Both the position numbers and the translations under genes were made by a program. 5,838 nt of DNA from Bryobacterales bacterium (lineage in GTDB: Bacteria; Acidobacteriota; Terriglobia; Bryobacterales; Bryobacteraceae): assembly GCA_025456495.1 (NCBI GenBank), contig JALOKO010000267.1:1-5838 (forward strand). Reading direction: 5' to 3'. A model generated the notes under the pieces. The model was not told the origin of the DNA and did not search any database. It was given only the letters and a program-made list of their open reading frames with translations. Positions 1-5,838 of the stretch are shown piece by piece (position 1 is the stretch's first letter; each line of letters starts with the position of its first letter).

Positions 1-369
1 CATCACGGCGCGCTTTTCCACTTGCGTGATTTCGGACGGGACTCCGATTACGATGCGGGGGTGAACCAGCATTTTTCGCCCATGCGCCTTCTGGATGAAG
101 TAGTTCAGCATGCGCTCAGTCACTTTGAAGTCGGCAATCACGCCATCCTTCATGGGACGAATGGCGACAATATTGCCGGGAGTGCGGCCGACCATCTCCT
201 TGGCTTCGCGGCCTACGGCCTCAATATCGCCGTTGAGTTTGTTGATGGCGACGATGGAGGGCTCGTTGACAACAATTCCCTTGCTCCGCATGTAAACCAG
301 GGTGTTCGCTGTGCCCAGGTCAATGGCCAGGTCATTGGAAAACAAACTAAATAAGGACCTTGCGTACAT
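1..369 (-). CDS. mreB: Rod shape-determining protein MreB, N-terminal part (cut by the window edge)
   Basis: MreB is the bacterial actin homologue. It forms ATP-dependent filaments on the inner face of the cytoplasmic membrane and guides the elongasome that builds side-wall peptidoglycan. The 123 visible codons give MYARSLFSLFSNDLAIDLGT at the start. The phosphate-1 loop DLGTANT lies at residues 17-23, followed by the family hallmarks GIVVNEPSIVAIN, GREAKEMVGRTPGNIVAIRP and MKDGVIADF, ending in ITQVEKRAVM. MreB is usually near 340-350 residues, so about a third is present. The start is well fixed: an in-frame TAA lies at 387-385 on the minus strand, 18 bases before the ATG at 369, and an AAAGGT (386-381) lies 11 bases upstream as a somewhat distant ribosome binding site. 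The SLFSLF segment before the actin core is probably the short amphipathic membrane-binding helix (inference). mreC and mreD would be expected downstream, outside the window. The identity is secure. Confidence 0.97.
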   Translation of the reverse strand, partial: MYARSLFSLFSNDLAIDLGTANTLVYMRSKGIVVNEPSIVAINKLNGDIEAVGREAKEMVGRTPGNIVAIRPMKDGVIADFKVTERMLNYFIQKAHGRKMLVHPRIVIGVPSEITQVEKRAVM

Positions 370-417
370 TCGGCAATCTGACCTTTATGGGAGAAAGAAT
401 AAGGAGTTGGCAGATCC

Positions 418-459
418 GCCGCGGTGCGGCAGAAGGCGGGGCCCCGTTGGCAACACGGG
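418..459. repeat. Three adjacent short GC-rich inverted repeats upstream of mreB
   Basis: Three near-contiguous palindromic elements are visible. The first is GCCGC (418-422), loop GGT, GCGGC (426-430). The second is the uninterrupted 10-bp palindrome CGGGGCCCCG at 437-446. The third is CCCGT (443-447), a 7-base loop, and ACGGG (455-459). The second and third overlap and could be alternative folds. None is followed by a T-run on either strand, so they do not look like intrinsic terminators. They sit 49-90 bases upstream of the mreB start codon and would be in its leader if transcription starts further right. Confidence 0.5.
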
Positions 460-475
460 CGGATGTGGCGTATGC

Positions 476-494
476 GGAACCCCAGGTGGGTTCC
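476..494. repeat. Perfect 7-bp inverted repeat with 5-base loop
   Basis: GGAACCC (476-482), loop CAGGT, GGGTTCC (488-494). This is the cleanest hairpin in the mreB-glpD gap. There is no T-tract on either side, so an intrinsic terminator is unlikely in either direction. It could be part of a structured leader or small RNA, or a protein-binding site. The sequence does not decide between these. Confidence 0.6.
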
Positions 495-506
495 CTGCTT
501 GAGCGA

Positions 507-546
507 GCGGCAGCCAGGCAAGGTGGATAACCATCGCGCCTGCCGC
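507..546. repeat. 7-bp inverted repeat enclosing an inner small hairpin
   Basis: GCGGCAG (507-513) pairs perfectly with CTGCCGC (540-546). Inside the 26-base loop, GGT (522-524) can pair with ACC (530-532). The nested arrangement resembles an RNA stem with an internal loop. With the hairpins at 418-459 and 476-494 it makes a run of inverted repeats over about 130 bases. No coding frame explains it. Confidence 0.45.
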
Positions 547-866
547 AGCCCGAATCTCTACGCGCGGCGTTGCAATCGGAGCGCGTCGCTTCCGCTTCCC
601 GGAAGGAACTGGGCTCACCACTTGCCACTGTAGCATACTGGCCGCGGGCGCAAGGATTTTCTGCAAACAATTGTAAATAGAACGACTTCTGGGAGGAATC
701 GGAACCGTAGGTAAGGTGCGTACGGGGCCAGGCAGCCGGTTTACATAACGTGACAGGCCGGATCTGGATCCTGAAGCCCCGGGGCTGAGGCCCTTGGCCC
801 GGTTGGACGGAAGAGGCTGCGCATTCCGGTTTAGGATGCACTGCCGTTCATGCCGCAACCGGGGCA

Positions 867-894
867 GGCGGATCGGGATGGGCGGATCGGGATG
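867..894. repeat. 14-bp tandem duplication, two full copies plus a partial
   Basis: GGCGGATCGGGATG occurs at 867-880 and again immediately at 881-894, followed by a partial third unit GGCGG (895-899). The copies are identical, which suggests a recent slippage duplication. It lies in the non-coding gap, about 255 bases ahead of glpD. Confidence 0.85.
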
Positions 895-952
895 GGCGGG
901 GGTAGACGCAGACCCACAGCCGATTCGGTTCGTGCGCGTGATCTGGATCGCG

Positions 953-985
953 TTACCTTGAAATTACCTTGAGGTTAGCTTGAGG
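953..985. repeat. Three 11-bp tandem repeats upstream of glpD (possible regulator site)
   Basis: TTACCTTGAAA (953-963), TTACCTTGAGG (964-974) and TTAGCTTGAGG (975-985) are contiguous and differ only at positions 4, 10 and 11 of the unit. An 11-bp period is close to one turn of the DNA helix. It is the spacing at which OmpR/PhoB-type response regulators bind direct repeats (established for Pho boxes). That makes a regulator site plausible, but no regulator gene is in the window and simple slippage could also produce the array. It ends 164 bases before the glpD ATG. Confidence 0.8.
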
Positions 986-1134
986 ACTGAGAGGCGACGG
1001 GAAATCCGGTGCGACTGCAGGAAACAGGAATAGCATCCGGAACCCTTGGCGCCCGGCTGGGAACTGTGGCGGCAGGGTGGCCGCAAGGGAGCAGCAAGGT
1101 GGCGGCATGTTGGCGCTAGCACCCTCGGGTGGGT

Positions 1135-1140
1135 GAGGAG
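1135..1140 (+). promoter_or_regulatory. Ribosome binding site that fixes the glpD start
   Basis: GAGGAG is a strong Shine-Dalgarno match, 9 bases before the ATG at 1150. An in-frame GTG at 1129 would extend the protein by seven residues but has no upstream ribosome binding site, and the GAGGAG would then lie inside the coding sequence. The ATG is therefore preferred. Confidence 0.8.
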
Positions 1141-1149
1141 ACTGGGAAG

Positions 1150-2748
1150 ATGGGCGAGCAGCAGTTCGATTTGGCCATTGTCGGCGGCGGCATCATTGGC
1201 GCGGGCATCGCCCGGGATGCCGCCCTCCGTGGCATGCGCTGCATCCTGCTGGAGCAGGGGGACTTTGGCGGGGGCACCACGGCGGGTTCCACCCGGCTGA
1301 TCCATGGGGGCCTGCGCTATCTGGAGATGCTGGATTTTGGATTGGTGCGGATGGACCTGCGCGAACGGGAAACCCTGCTACGGATTGCCCCGCACCTGGT
1401 GCAACCCTTGCAATTCTTCCTTCCCTACTACGGCGGCAGTTGGTTCTATCGCACGAAGATGCGCATCGGCCTGGGCCTGTACGATCTGCTGAGCTATGAC
1501 AAGAGCCTTCCCAACCGCAGCCTGCACGATCGGGAAACGGTGCTGGGCCTGGAGCCGGAAATACGGGCCGACGATCTGCGCGGGGCCAGCGCCTTTTACG
1601 ACGCGCAGGTAAACATGCCCGAACGGCTTTGCCTGGAGAACGTACTGGACGCGGCGCGGCACGGCGCGGCGATTGCCAGCGGTACGCGGGTCACTGGCGT
1701 CCTTCGCGAGGGTGGCAAGCGCGGAACGGGCCGCATTGTGGGCGTGGAAGCGCGCGGTGAAGACGGCGCGCGCATGGAGGTGCGGTCAAAGCTGGTGGTG
1801 AATGCCAGCGGCCCCTGGTTGAACGACCTGGCCGGTAGATTTGAAGAGGGCAGCAAGCCGCTGATTCGCACCACCAAGGGCATCCACCTGGCCACCGCAC
1901 CGTTGAACCGGCAGGCATGGGTGCTGTTCTCACCCATTGACCGCCGCTTGTTTTTCGCCATCCCCTGGATGGGCCTCACCTGGCTGGGGACCACGGATAC
2001 GGACTATGGCGGCGATGCGGGCCAGGCCGCGGCAAGTCCCGCGGACATAGAGTATCTGTTGCAATCCACCCAGCACTACTTTCCGGGCATCCGTCAGCGG
2101 ACTGTGTGTTTCACCAATGCCGGGGTGCGCGCGCTGGTGATGCAGGATGGCAAAGAGAGCGCGGTGAGCCGCTCGCACCGGCTTTCTGATGGCGACCGTC
2201 AGGGGACGCCCGGATTGCTGACCGTGCTGGGCGGCAAGATCACAGGCTACCGCGCCATCGCCGAAGAGGTGACAGACCTGGCAGCGCGCAAGCTGGGAGT
2301 ACAGGCTGGCTGCCGCACGGCGCGGCAGCCCTTGCCCGGCGGCGGCGTGTGCCCCCAGCCGGAAGACTTTCAGCGGGAAGCGTCCGCCGCGGGAGTGCCC
2401 GCCGAGAGTGCGGCCGACCTGCTGCGCTTCTATGGGAGCCGCGCTACGGACGTGCTGGCGGTGGCGCGCGAAGATGCCGCACTGGCAAGGCCGCTGGATG
2501 ACCACCATCGGCAGATTGGCGCCCAGGTGCGCTTCGCCGTCCGCCACGAGTTCTGCCGGCATCTGGATGACTTCCTGGCCCGCCGCACCGGACTTGCCTT
2601 TTCCGCGGACCAGGGACGGAGCGCCGCACCGGCGGTTGCGGCACGGATGGCGACGGAACTGGGTTGGGACGCCGCGCGGCAAGACCTGGAATTCCAGCGC
2701 TGGGAAGCCTATCTGGAACGCAACGCCCCGGCGGGCATGCCGGCCTAG
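1150..2748 (+). CDS. glpD: Aerobic glycerol-3-phosphate dehydrogenase, FAD-dependent
   Basis: GlpD oxidises sn-glycerol-3-phosphate to dihydroxyacetone phosphate at the inner membrane and passes electrons through FAD to the quinone pool. The 532 residues match the usual length. The N-terminal dinucleotide-binding motif VGGGIIGAGIARDAALRG (residues 11-28) fits the family's first signature. It is followed by GGTTAGSTRLIHGGLRYLE (41-59), the flavin-proximal segment. NASGPW (218-223), KGIHL (243-247), IPWMGLTWLGTTDTDY (271-286) and AGVRAL (324-329) are the expected substrate-domain landmarks. The second family signature, GGKITGYRAIAEE, is at 361-373. Residues about 420-525 form the helical C-terminal domain. 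AGVRAL replaces the more common AGVRPL; the arginine is kept. The gene is intact. No glpK, glpF or glpR is adjacent, so it may serve phospholipid-derived glycerol-3-phosphate as well as glycerol (inference). The 11-bp repeats upstream are a candidate control site. Confidence 0.96.
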   Translation: MGEQQFDLAIVGGGIIGAGIARDAALRGMRCILLEQGDFGGGTTAGSTRLIHGGLRYLEMLDFGLVRMDLRERETLLRIAPHLVQPLQFFLPYYGGSWFYRTKMRIGLGLYDLLSYDKSLPNRSLHDRETVLGLEPEIRADDLRGASAFYDAQVNMPERLCLENVLDAARHGAAIASGTRVTGVLREGGKRGTGRIVGVEARGEDGARMEVRSKLVVNASGPWLNDLAGRFEEGSKPLIRTTKGIHLATAPLNRQAWVLFSPIDRRLFFAIPWMGLTWLGTTDTDYGGDAGQAAASPADIEYLLQSTQHYFPGIRQRTVCFTNAGVRALVMQDGKESAVSRSHRLSDGDRQGTPGLLTVLGGKITGYRAIAEEVTDLAARKLGVQAGCRTARQPLPGGGVCPQPEDFQREASAAGVPAESAADLLRFYGSRATDVLAVAREDAALARPLDDHHRQIGAQVRFAVRHEFCRHLDDFLARRTGLAFSADQGRSAAPAVAARMATELGWDAARQDLEFQRWEAYLERNAPAGMPA

Positions 2749-2836
2749 CATGGCCTTAGCCGGATTGCGGGAATCGCCCTCAGCCACACTTGCCGTTTGG
2801 CGCAAGCATGCCGGGCACGCCATCATGGAGGAGTGC

Positions 2837-2841
2837 GGAGG
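2837..2841 (+). promoter_or_regulatory. Ribosome binding site that fixes the start of the 609-residue protein
   Basis: GGAGG ends five bases before the ATG at 2847. The frame is open upstream as far as a TTG at 2790, and a second in-frame ATG is at 2853, 11 bases from the GGAGG. The 2847 start has the best spacing, and the family-like segment (VRLEGIPGKLFFLP) begins just after it. Confidence 0.75.
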
Positions 2842-2846
2842 AAGTC

Positions 2847-4676
2847 ATGAGCATGGACACAGACACCGTGCGGCTGGAGGGAATCCCCGGCAAGCTCTTC
2901 TTCCTGCCCGTTGTCCCGGGACGGATGGAGTTTGCCCTGGAAGTGCGCAAGCGCCTCCTGCAGCAAATGCCCGACGTCGTGGCTGTGGAGTTGCCCATCA
3001 CTCTTGGGGATGTGCTGTTGCGGGCCGTGCAGCGGCTGCCGGAAATCTCAGTGGTGGTTCATGAGGACGAGGATAACCCCAATGCGGGCGTCTACCTTCC
3101 CGTGGAACCGGCGGACCCCTTCATTGAGGCCATTCGGACCGGGGTGCAGATTGGCGCGGAGATCGTCTTCCTGGAACCGGACGTGAGCGCGCGGCCGCAT
3201 CAGGAAGAAGTGTATCCCGACAGCTACGCACTGGTGCGCACGTCCTATCAGCAGTACCTGCATGCGTGGAACGCCCACGCCGCCATGCGTACGGTGAACC
3301 CGATGGTGAGGGAATTGGCCCGCGGCATGGCCTGGAAATTACAGGGGGCGAACCCGGAGGCGCGCACCGCCGTGGTGCTATCGCTGGCGTTGTTCCACCC
3401 CGTCCTGGCCGCTCTTCCCGAACCTTGCGATGAGCCACAGGACCGGCTGCGCCGCGATGGCTTGCACCTGGCCAACGCACACCCGGATTGCCTGGCCGAG
3501 ATTCTGCAGGAGACTCCCTGGCTGCAGGCTCACTATGAACGCGTTCGGCTGGAACCTGTGGAGCAAATGCAATTGGACCGGTTGCAGTTGCAGTACCGCA
3601 TGTTGCGCGAGGCCGAAGACGTGTACGTGAAGGAAACCGGAGAGACGGTGCACGCCTGGCAACGACGTCTGCTGGCGAGGTTCACACGCAACCTTGCCCT
3701 GGTGAGCAAGCGGCTGACACCCAGCCTGTTTGACCTGGCCGCGGGCGCGCGGGCCACCATTGATGACGACTTCGCCTACTGGTTGTGGGAAACCGCCAAC
3801 CACTACGGTCCCCAACGCGACACCGATACCCCGCCCACGCTGAACCTCAATGCAAGTGACATTTACCTGAACACGAAACGGATCCAACTGCGTCGCAGGC
3901 AGCGCAGCCACAAGCAGCGCTTCGCGGCCACGGGGCTGAAGCGGCGACCCAAGGAAAAGCAGAAAGGCGATTGGGCACAGCAGCTGGACGGCAACTCCAT
4001 CTGCTCCTACCCGCCCGAGGACCTGGTGATTGAGGACTATGGCAAGTTCCTGAAGACCAAGGCCATCAGCATCCTTTCCGAGGAGCGCTCCCGGGTGGAG
4101 CCCTTTTGCACGTCCATCCTGGATGGCATCGACATCCGGGAGACCATCCGCAACTGGTACAAGAAGCAGATTTTCGTCAAGAGCCTGGAGAAGGTTTACG
4201 GGGACGTGGGAAGCGTGGTGATGATCTTCGATGAGGACCGCGATGAGCGCTATCAGTGGATGACCACGTGGCTGGGAGAACACCAGAACGAGAGCGACAT
4301 GGCCTTCTATTCCACAGACCCGTACGAACATCTGGTGGGCCCGGGCATCGGCCGTGCCGAGTATGGGGGATTGCTGCTGAGCCTGCCTCCCCGGCGGATG
4401 TACGACGTGTGGCGCGACCCGGATTACCGGATGGCGCTGAACAAGCCGGAGCGGCTGTTGCTGGCCGGGATCGATTATTCGGTGAAGCGCTATGTGGTGT
4501 ATGTGGCTCCGAAACCGCCACGCACCCTCCTGCGCAGCATCGCCAGCAGAATGGGGCGCCAGATCGTCTACATCCCCATCGGCCAGCTTTCTCCGCAGAA
4601 GCTGAAGAAGATCCGAGTGGTACACATTCTGGACGGCCACCATCGCCGTCGCGATGCCAGGGATTACATTCCCTAG
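2847..4676 (+). CDS. Unknown protein with possible TraB/ChaN-like N-terminal domain and basic linker
   Basis: I do not recognise this 609-residue protein by name. It has no signal peptide or membrane segment and is probably cytoplasmic. Residues about 8-190 alternate strands and helices like the TraB/Tiki/ChaN-like fold. GKLFFLPVVPG (15-25) sits where those proteins carry GxxH. PDVVAVELP (42-50) matches their strand ending in a conserved Glu. DPFIEAIRTGVQIGAEIVFLEPD (90-112) matches the segment 'AI..A...GA.V.L.D'. TAVVLSLALFHPVL (174-187) could be the last strand with its His. The first catalytic-type His is absent, so enzyme activity is doubtful. Residues about 195-320 look helical (for example 236-310). 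Residues 344-373 are strongly basic (QLRRRQRSHKQR, LKRRPKEKQK), a possible nucleic-acid or membrane-surface contact. The C-terminal part (380-609) contains VVMIFDEDRDERYQW (457-471), DPYEHLVGPG (491-500) and VVHILDGHHRRRDARDYIP (591-609), none assigned to a family. It starts 98 bases after glpD. The gene is certain; the fold link is tentative. Confidence 0.9.
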   Translation: MSMDTDTVRLEGIPGKLFFLPVVPGRMEFALEVRKRLLQQMPDVVAVELPITLGDVLLRAVQRLPEISVVVHEDEDNPNAGVYLPVEPADPFIEAIRTGVQIGAEIVFLEPDVSARPHQEEVYPDSYALVRTSYQQYLHAWNAHAAMRTVNPMVRELARGMAWKLQGANPEARTAVVLSLALFHPVLAALPEPCDEPQDRLRRDGLHLANAHPDCLAEILQETPWLQAHYERVRLEPVEQMQLDRLQLQYRMLREAEDVYVKETGETVHAWQRRLLARFTRNLALVSKRLTPSLFDLAAGARATIDDDFAYWLWETANHYGPQRDTDTPPTLNLNASDIYLNTKRIQLRRRQRSHKQRFAATGLKRRPKEKQKGDWAQQLDGNSICSYPPEDLVIEDYGKFLKTKAISILSEERSRVEPFCTSILDGIDIRETIRNWYKKQIFVKSLEKVYGDVGSVVMIFDEDRDERYQWMTTWLGEHQNESDMAFYSTDPYEHLVGPGIGRAEYGGLLLSLPPRRMYDVWRDPDYRMALNKPERLLLAGIDYSVKRYVVYVAPKPPRTLLRSIASRMGRQIVYIPIGQLSPQKLKKIRVVHILDGHHRRRDARDYIP

Positions 4677-4696
4677 CTTGCATTGCGAGACCCTGC

Positions 4697-4709
4697 GGTC
4701 CGCGGGACC
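4697..4709. repeat. Small inverted repeat in the gap before the DUF389 gene
   Basis: GGTCC (4697-4701), loop GCG, GGACC (4705-4709), 21 bases after the preceding stop codon. The stem is short and no T-run follows, so at most it is a weak attenuating or RNA-end structure. The rest of the 82-base gap (4677-4758) shows no promoter I can support. Confidence 0.35.
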
Positions 4710-4758
4710 ATCAGCAGCGCACAGGCGCCAAGCACGCACACCCTACACTGGAAACAGG

Positions 4759-5838
4759 ATGGCCGAAACCACAGTACAAACTACCCGACAGCGGCTTGAG
4801 GAATTCCTGCGCATTGACCCACGCTCAAAACCTCGGCTGTACGCGGCCATTTCAGAAGCGGCTGAAGTGGCCAGCCTGAACTATTGGCTGGAGCTGTTCT
4901 TTTCCGCAGGCATCGCCACGTTGGGGTTGGTGTTGAACAGCCCGGCGGTGGTGATTGGCGCCATGCTGATCTCTCCGCTGATGGGGCCTATCCTCGCCGC
5001 GGGACTGTCCCTTGCGGTGGGAGATCTGTATCTGGGCATCAAGAGCGCCGTGAACCTGGTGACCAGCATTCTGGCTGCCGTGATGTTCTCTGCCCTCATC
5101 GTGTGGATGCTGCCCTTCCATTCGGCCACCAACGAAATCCTGGCACGCACCAGTCCGAATCTGTTGGACCTGGGCGTGGCCGTGTTTTCGGGACTCGCGG
5201 GCAGCGTGGTGGTGTTTCGCGGGGGAGGGGGCGGCGGTGTCACGGCCTTGCCCGGCGTGGCCATTGCCGTGGCCTTGATGCCGCCACTGTGCACGGTGGG
5301 CTTCGGGGTAGGCAGCGGCTTTCTGTGGCCCATCATTTACGGCGCGGGGTTGCTGTTCCTTACGAATTTGGCAGCCATTGTGGCCAGCGCCTTTGCCGTA
5401 TTTCTGGCCGTGAAGATGGATGCGGCCGACGTGCGGGAGGAGATCGACGACGCCATCCGCGAGCGCGCCTCGCGCGACCGTCTCTTCCGCTGGCTGCGTC
5501 GTAGCTTCCTGCGTGGATCGCTGGCCGATATTGGCAAGCTGCGCTGGCGGGTGCTGATGCTCACCCTGGTGCTGGGCGTGCTGTTTGTCCCCCTCAGCAA
5601 ATCCCTGATTGAGCTTCGCAACGAAAGCCTGGCGCGGGGGGCGGTGCGCGATGCCATTCGTGGGGTTGCCAGCCGCGACGCCATCGTTTCAGAGATCATT
5701 GACCTCAGCGGCGAGCAGATCCGCATCCGGCTGATTCTCACCGAATCCGCAGACCCGCAACGGGTGGAAGACGCGCGTAGCCTTATCCTGAAGCGGACCG
5801 GCCGTGACGTCGATCTCTTCGTGCGCAAGGTTGCCGGC
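4759..5838 (+). CDS. DUF389 family integral membrane protein (cut by the window edge)
   Basis: The 360 visible codons run without a stop to the right edge. The hallmark DUF389 segments are present: NSPAVVIGAMLISPLMGPIL (residues 60-79) and ALPGVAIAVALMPPLCTVGFG (163-183). About seven membrane-spanning stretches are visible, near 42-60, 63-82, 96-119, 137-153, 163-187, 189-217 and 264-280. A charged loop (220-260, many Arg and Asp/Glu) separates the sixth and seventh. The region after 285 looks soluble. The family has no established biochemical function; a transport or membrane-stress role is only guessed at. The ATG at 4759 is chosen because the family-like sequence follows and no in-frame ATG or GTG lies between it and the previous stop codon at 4674; a TTG at 4678 is the only alternative I saw. 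The ribosome binding site is weak (GGAAA at 4750-4754). An odd run of six glycines occupies residues 155-160. It may be co-transcribed with the 609-residue gene 82 bases upstream. Confidence 0.92.
   Translation, partial: MAETTVQTTRQRLEEFLRIDPRSKPRLYAAISEAAEVASLNYWLELFFSAGIATLGLVLNSPAVVIGAMLISPLMGPILAAGLSLAVGDLYLGIKSAVNLVTSILAAVMFSALIVWMLPFHSATNEILARTSPNLLDLGVAVFSGLAGSVVVFRGGGGGGVTALPGVAIAVALMPPLCTVGFGVGSGFLWPIIYGAGLLFLTNLAAIVASAFAVFLAVKMDAADVREEIDDAIRERASRDRLFRWLRRSFLRGSLADIGKLRWRVLMLTLVLGVLFVPLSKSLIELRNESLARGAVRDAIRGVASRDAIVSEIIDLSGEQIRIRLILTESADPQRVEDARSLILKRTGRDVDLFVRKVAG

Larger units (their letters stand above)
370..1149. other. Long non-coding gap between divergent mreB and glpD
   Basis: This stretch of about 780 bases has no reading frame that looks real. 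The open frames in it overlap one another, are rich in Arg and Pro, lack recognisable motifs, and at least one of the longest starts only at a TTG. Both promoters, for leftward mreB and rightward glpD, must lie here. I could not find a convincing -35/-10 pair for either. The most AT-rich patch is 655-685, which contains the palindrome ACAATTGT (667-674). On the minus strand this patch offers a TACAAT-like -10 with no good -35 partner. From left to right the gap holds a cluster of GC-rich inverted repeats (418-546), smaller palindromes near 775-840, a 14-bp tandem duplication (867-894), an 11-bp triple repeat (953-985) and a duplicated 9-mer (1066-1107). It could host a long mreB leader, a small RNA or regulator sites, none of which is proven. 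Confidence 0.8.

Noticed and set aside
655..690. AT-rich patch as a promoter for mreB (TACAAT on the minus strand)
   Set aside because: The -10-like hexamer is reasonable but no -35 match lies 16-18 bases upstream. It is recorded only as the most AT-rich place in the gap.
775..799. AGCCCCGGGGCT palindrome and the neighbouring GGCC-CTT-GGCC repeat
   Set aside because: These are short GC-only palindromes expected by chance at this composition. No T-run or conserved context supports a function.
385..858. Minus-strand open frame of 157 codons between mreB and glpD
   Set aside because: It begins at a TTG, is Arg/Pro-rich with no motif, overlaps another open frame of similar length in a second frame, and spans the hairpin cluster. 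This is typical of chance open frames in high-G+C DNA.
2740..2763. Possible terminator at the end of glpD (CCGGC ... GCCGG around the stop codon)
   Set aside because: The stem is only 5 bp with a long loop, overlaps the stop codon and is not followed by a T-run.
2789..2806. CTTGC/GCAAG inverted repeat between glpD and the next gene
   Set aside because: It is a 5-bp stem with an 8-base loop and no T-tract. It is too weak to call a terminator or operator.
1930..2826. Minus-strand open frame of 298 codons opposite glpD
   Set aside because: It lies antisense to a clearly identified glpD and has no recognisable protein features.
2408..3064. Plus-strand open frame bridging the glpD end and the start of the 609-residue gene
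   Set aside because: It overlaps both real genes in a different frame and its translation is rich in Trp, Arg and Cys with no motif.
3378..4739. Minus-strand open frame of 453 codons opposite the 609-residue gene
   Set aside because: It is antisense to a gene with a good ribosome binding site and coherent protein sequence. Its own translation is His/Gln/Val-rich and shows no domain. Long antisense frames are common at this G+C content.

Overview
The window (about 60% G+C by eye) looks like ordinary chromosome from a free-living bacterium. The best guess is an Acidobacteriota-like organism. That guess rests mainly on the style of the MreB N-terminus and on general composition, and it is inference only. 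No tRNA, rRNA, CRISPR array, insertion sequence, integrase or phage gene is visible.

Layout, left to right. (1) Positions 1-369, minus strand: the first 123 codons of mreB, the actin-like cell-shape protein, running off the left edge. (2) Positions 370-1149: a gap of about 780 bp between the divergent mreB and glpD genes. It has no convincing gene, but it holds a cluster of GC-rich inverted repeats next to mreB, a 14-bp tandem duplication, and three 11-bp tandem repeats (TTACCTTGA-type) about 165 bp ahead of glpD. (3) Positions 1150-2748, plus: a complete glpD, FAD-dependent glycerol-3-phosphate dehydrogenase. (4) Positions 2847-4676, plus: a complete 609-residue protein of unknown function. 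Its N-terminal 190 residues loosely resemble the TraB/Tiki/ChaN-like fold without the usual catalytic GxxH motif. They are followed by a helical section, a very basic linker and an unrecognised C-terminal region. (5) Positions 4759-5838, plus: a DUF389-family multi-spanning membrane protein, cut by the right edge.

The three rightward genes are separated by 98 and 82 bp with no clear terminator or promoter between them. They may be co-transcribed, but no shared pathway is evident: glpD feeds electrons from glycerol-3-phosphate into the respiratory chain, while the other two have no established function. No glpK, glpF or glpR is in view. The parts most worth a second look are the 609-residue protein, the 11-bp repeat array, and the inverted-repeat cluster upstream of mreB.
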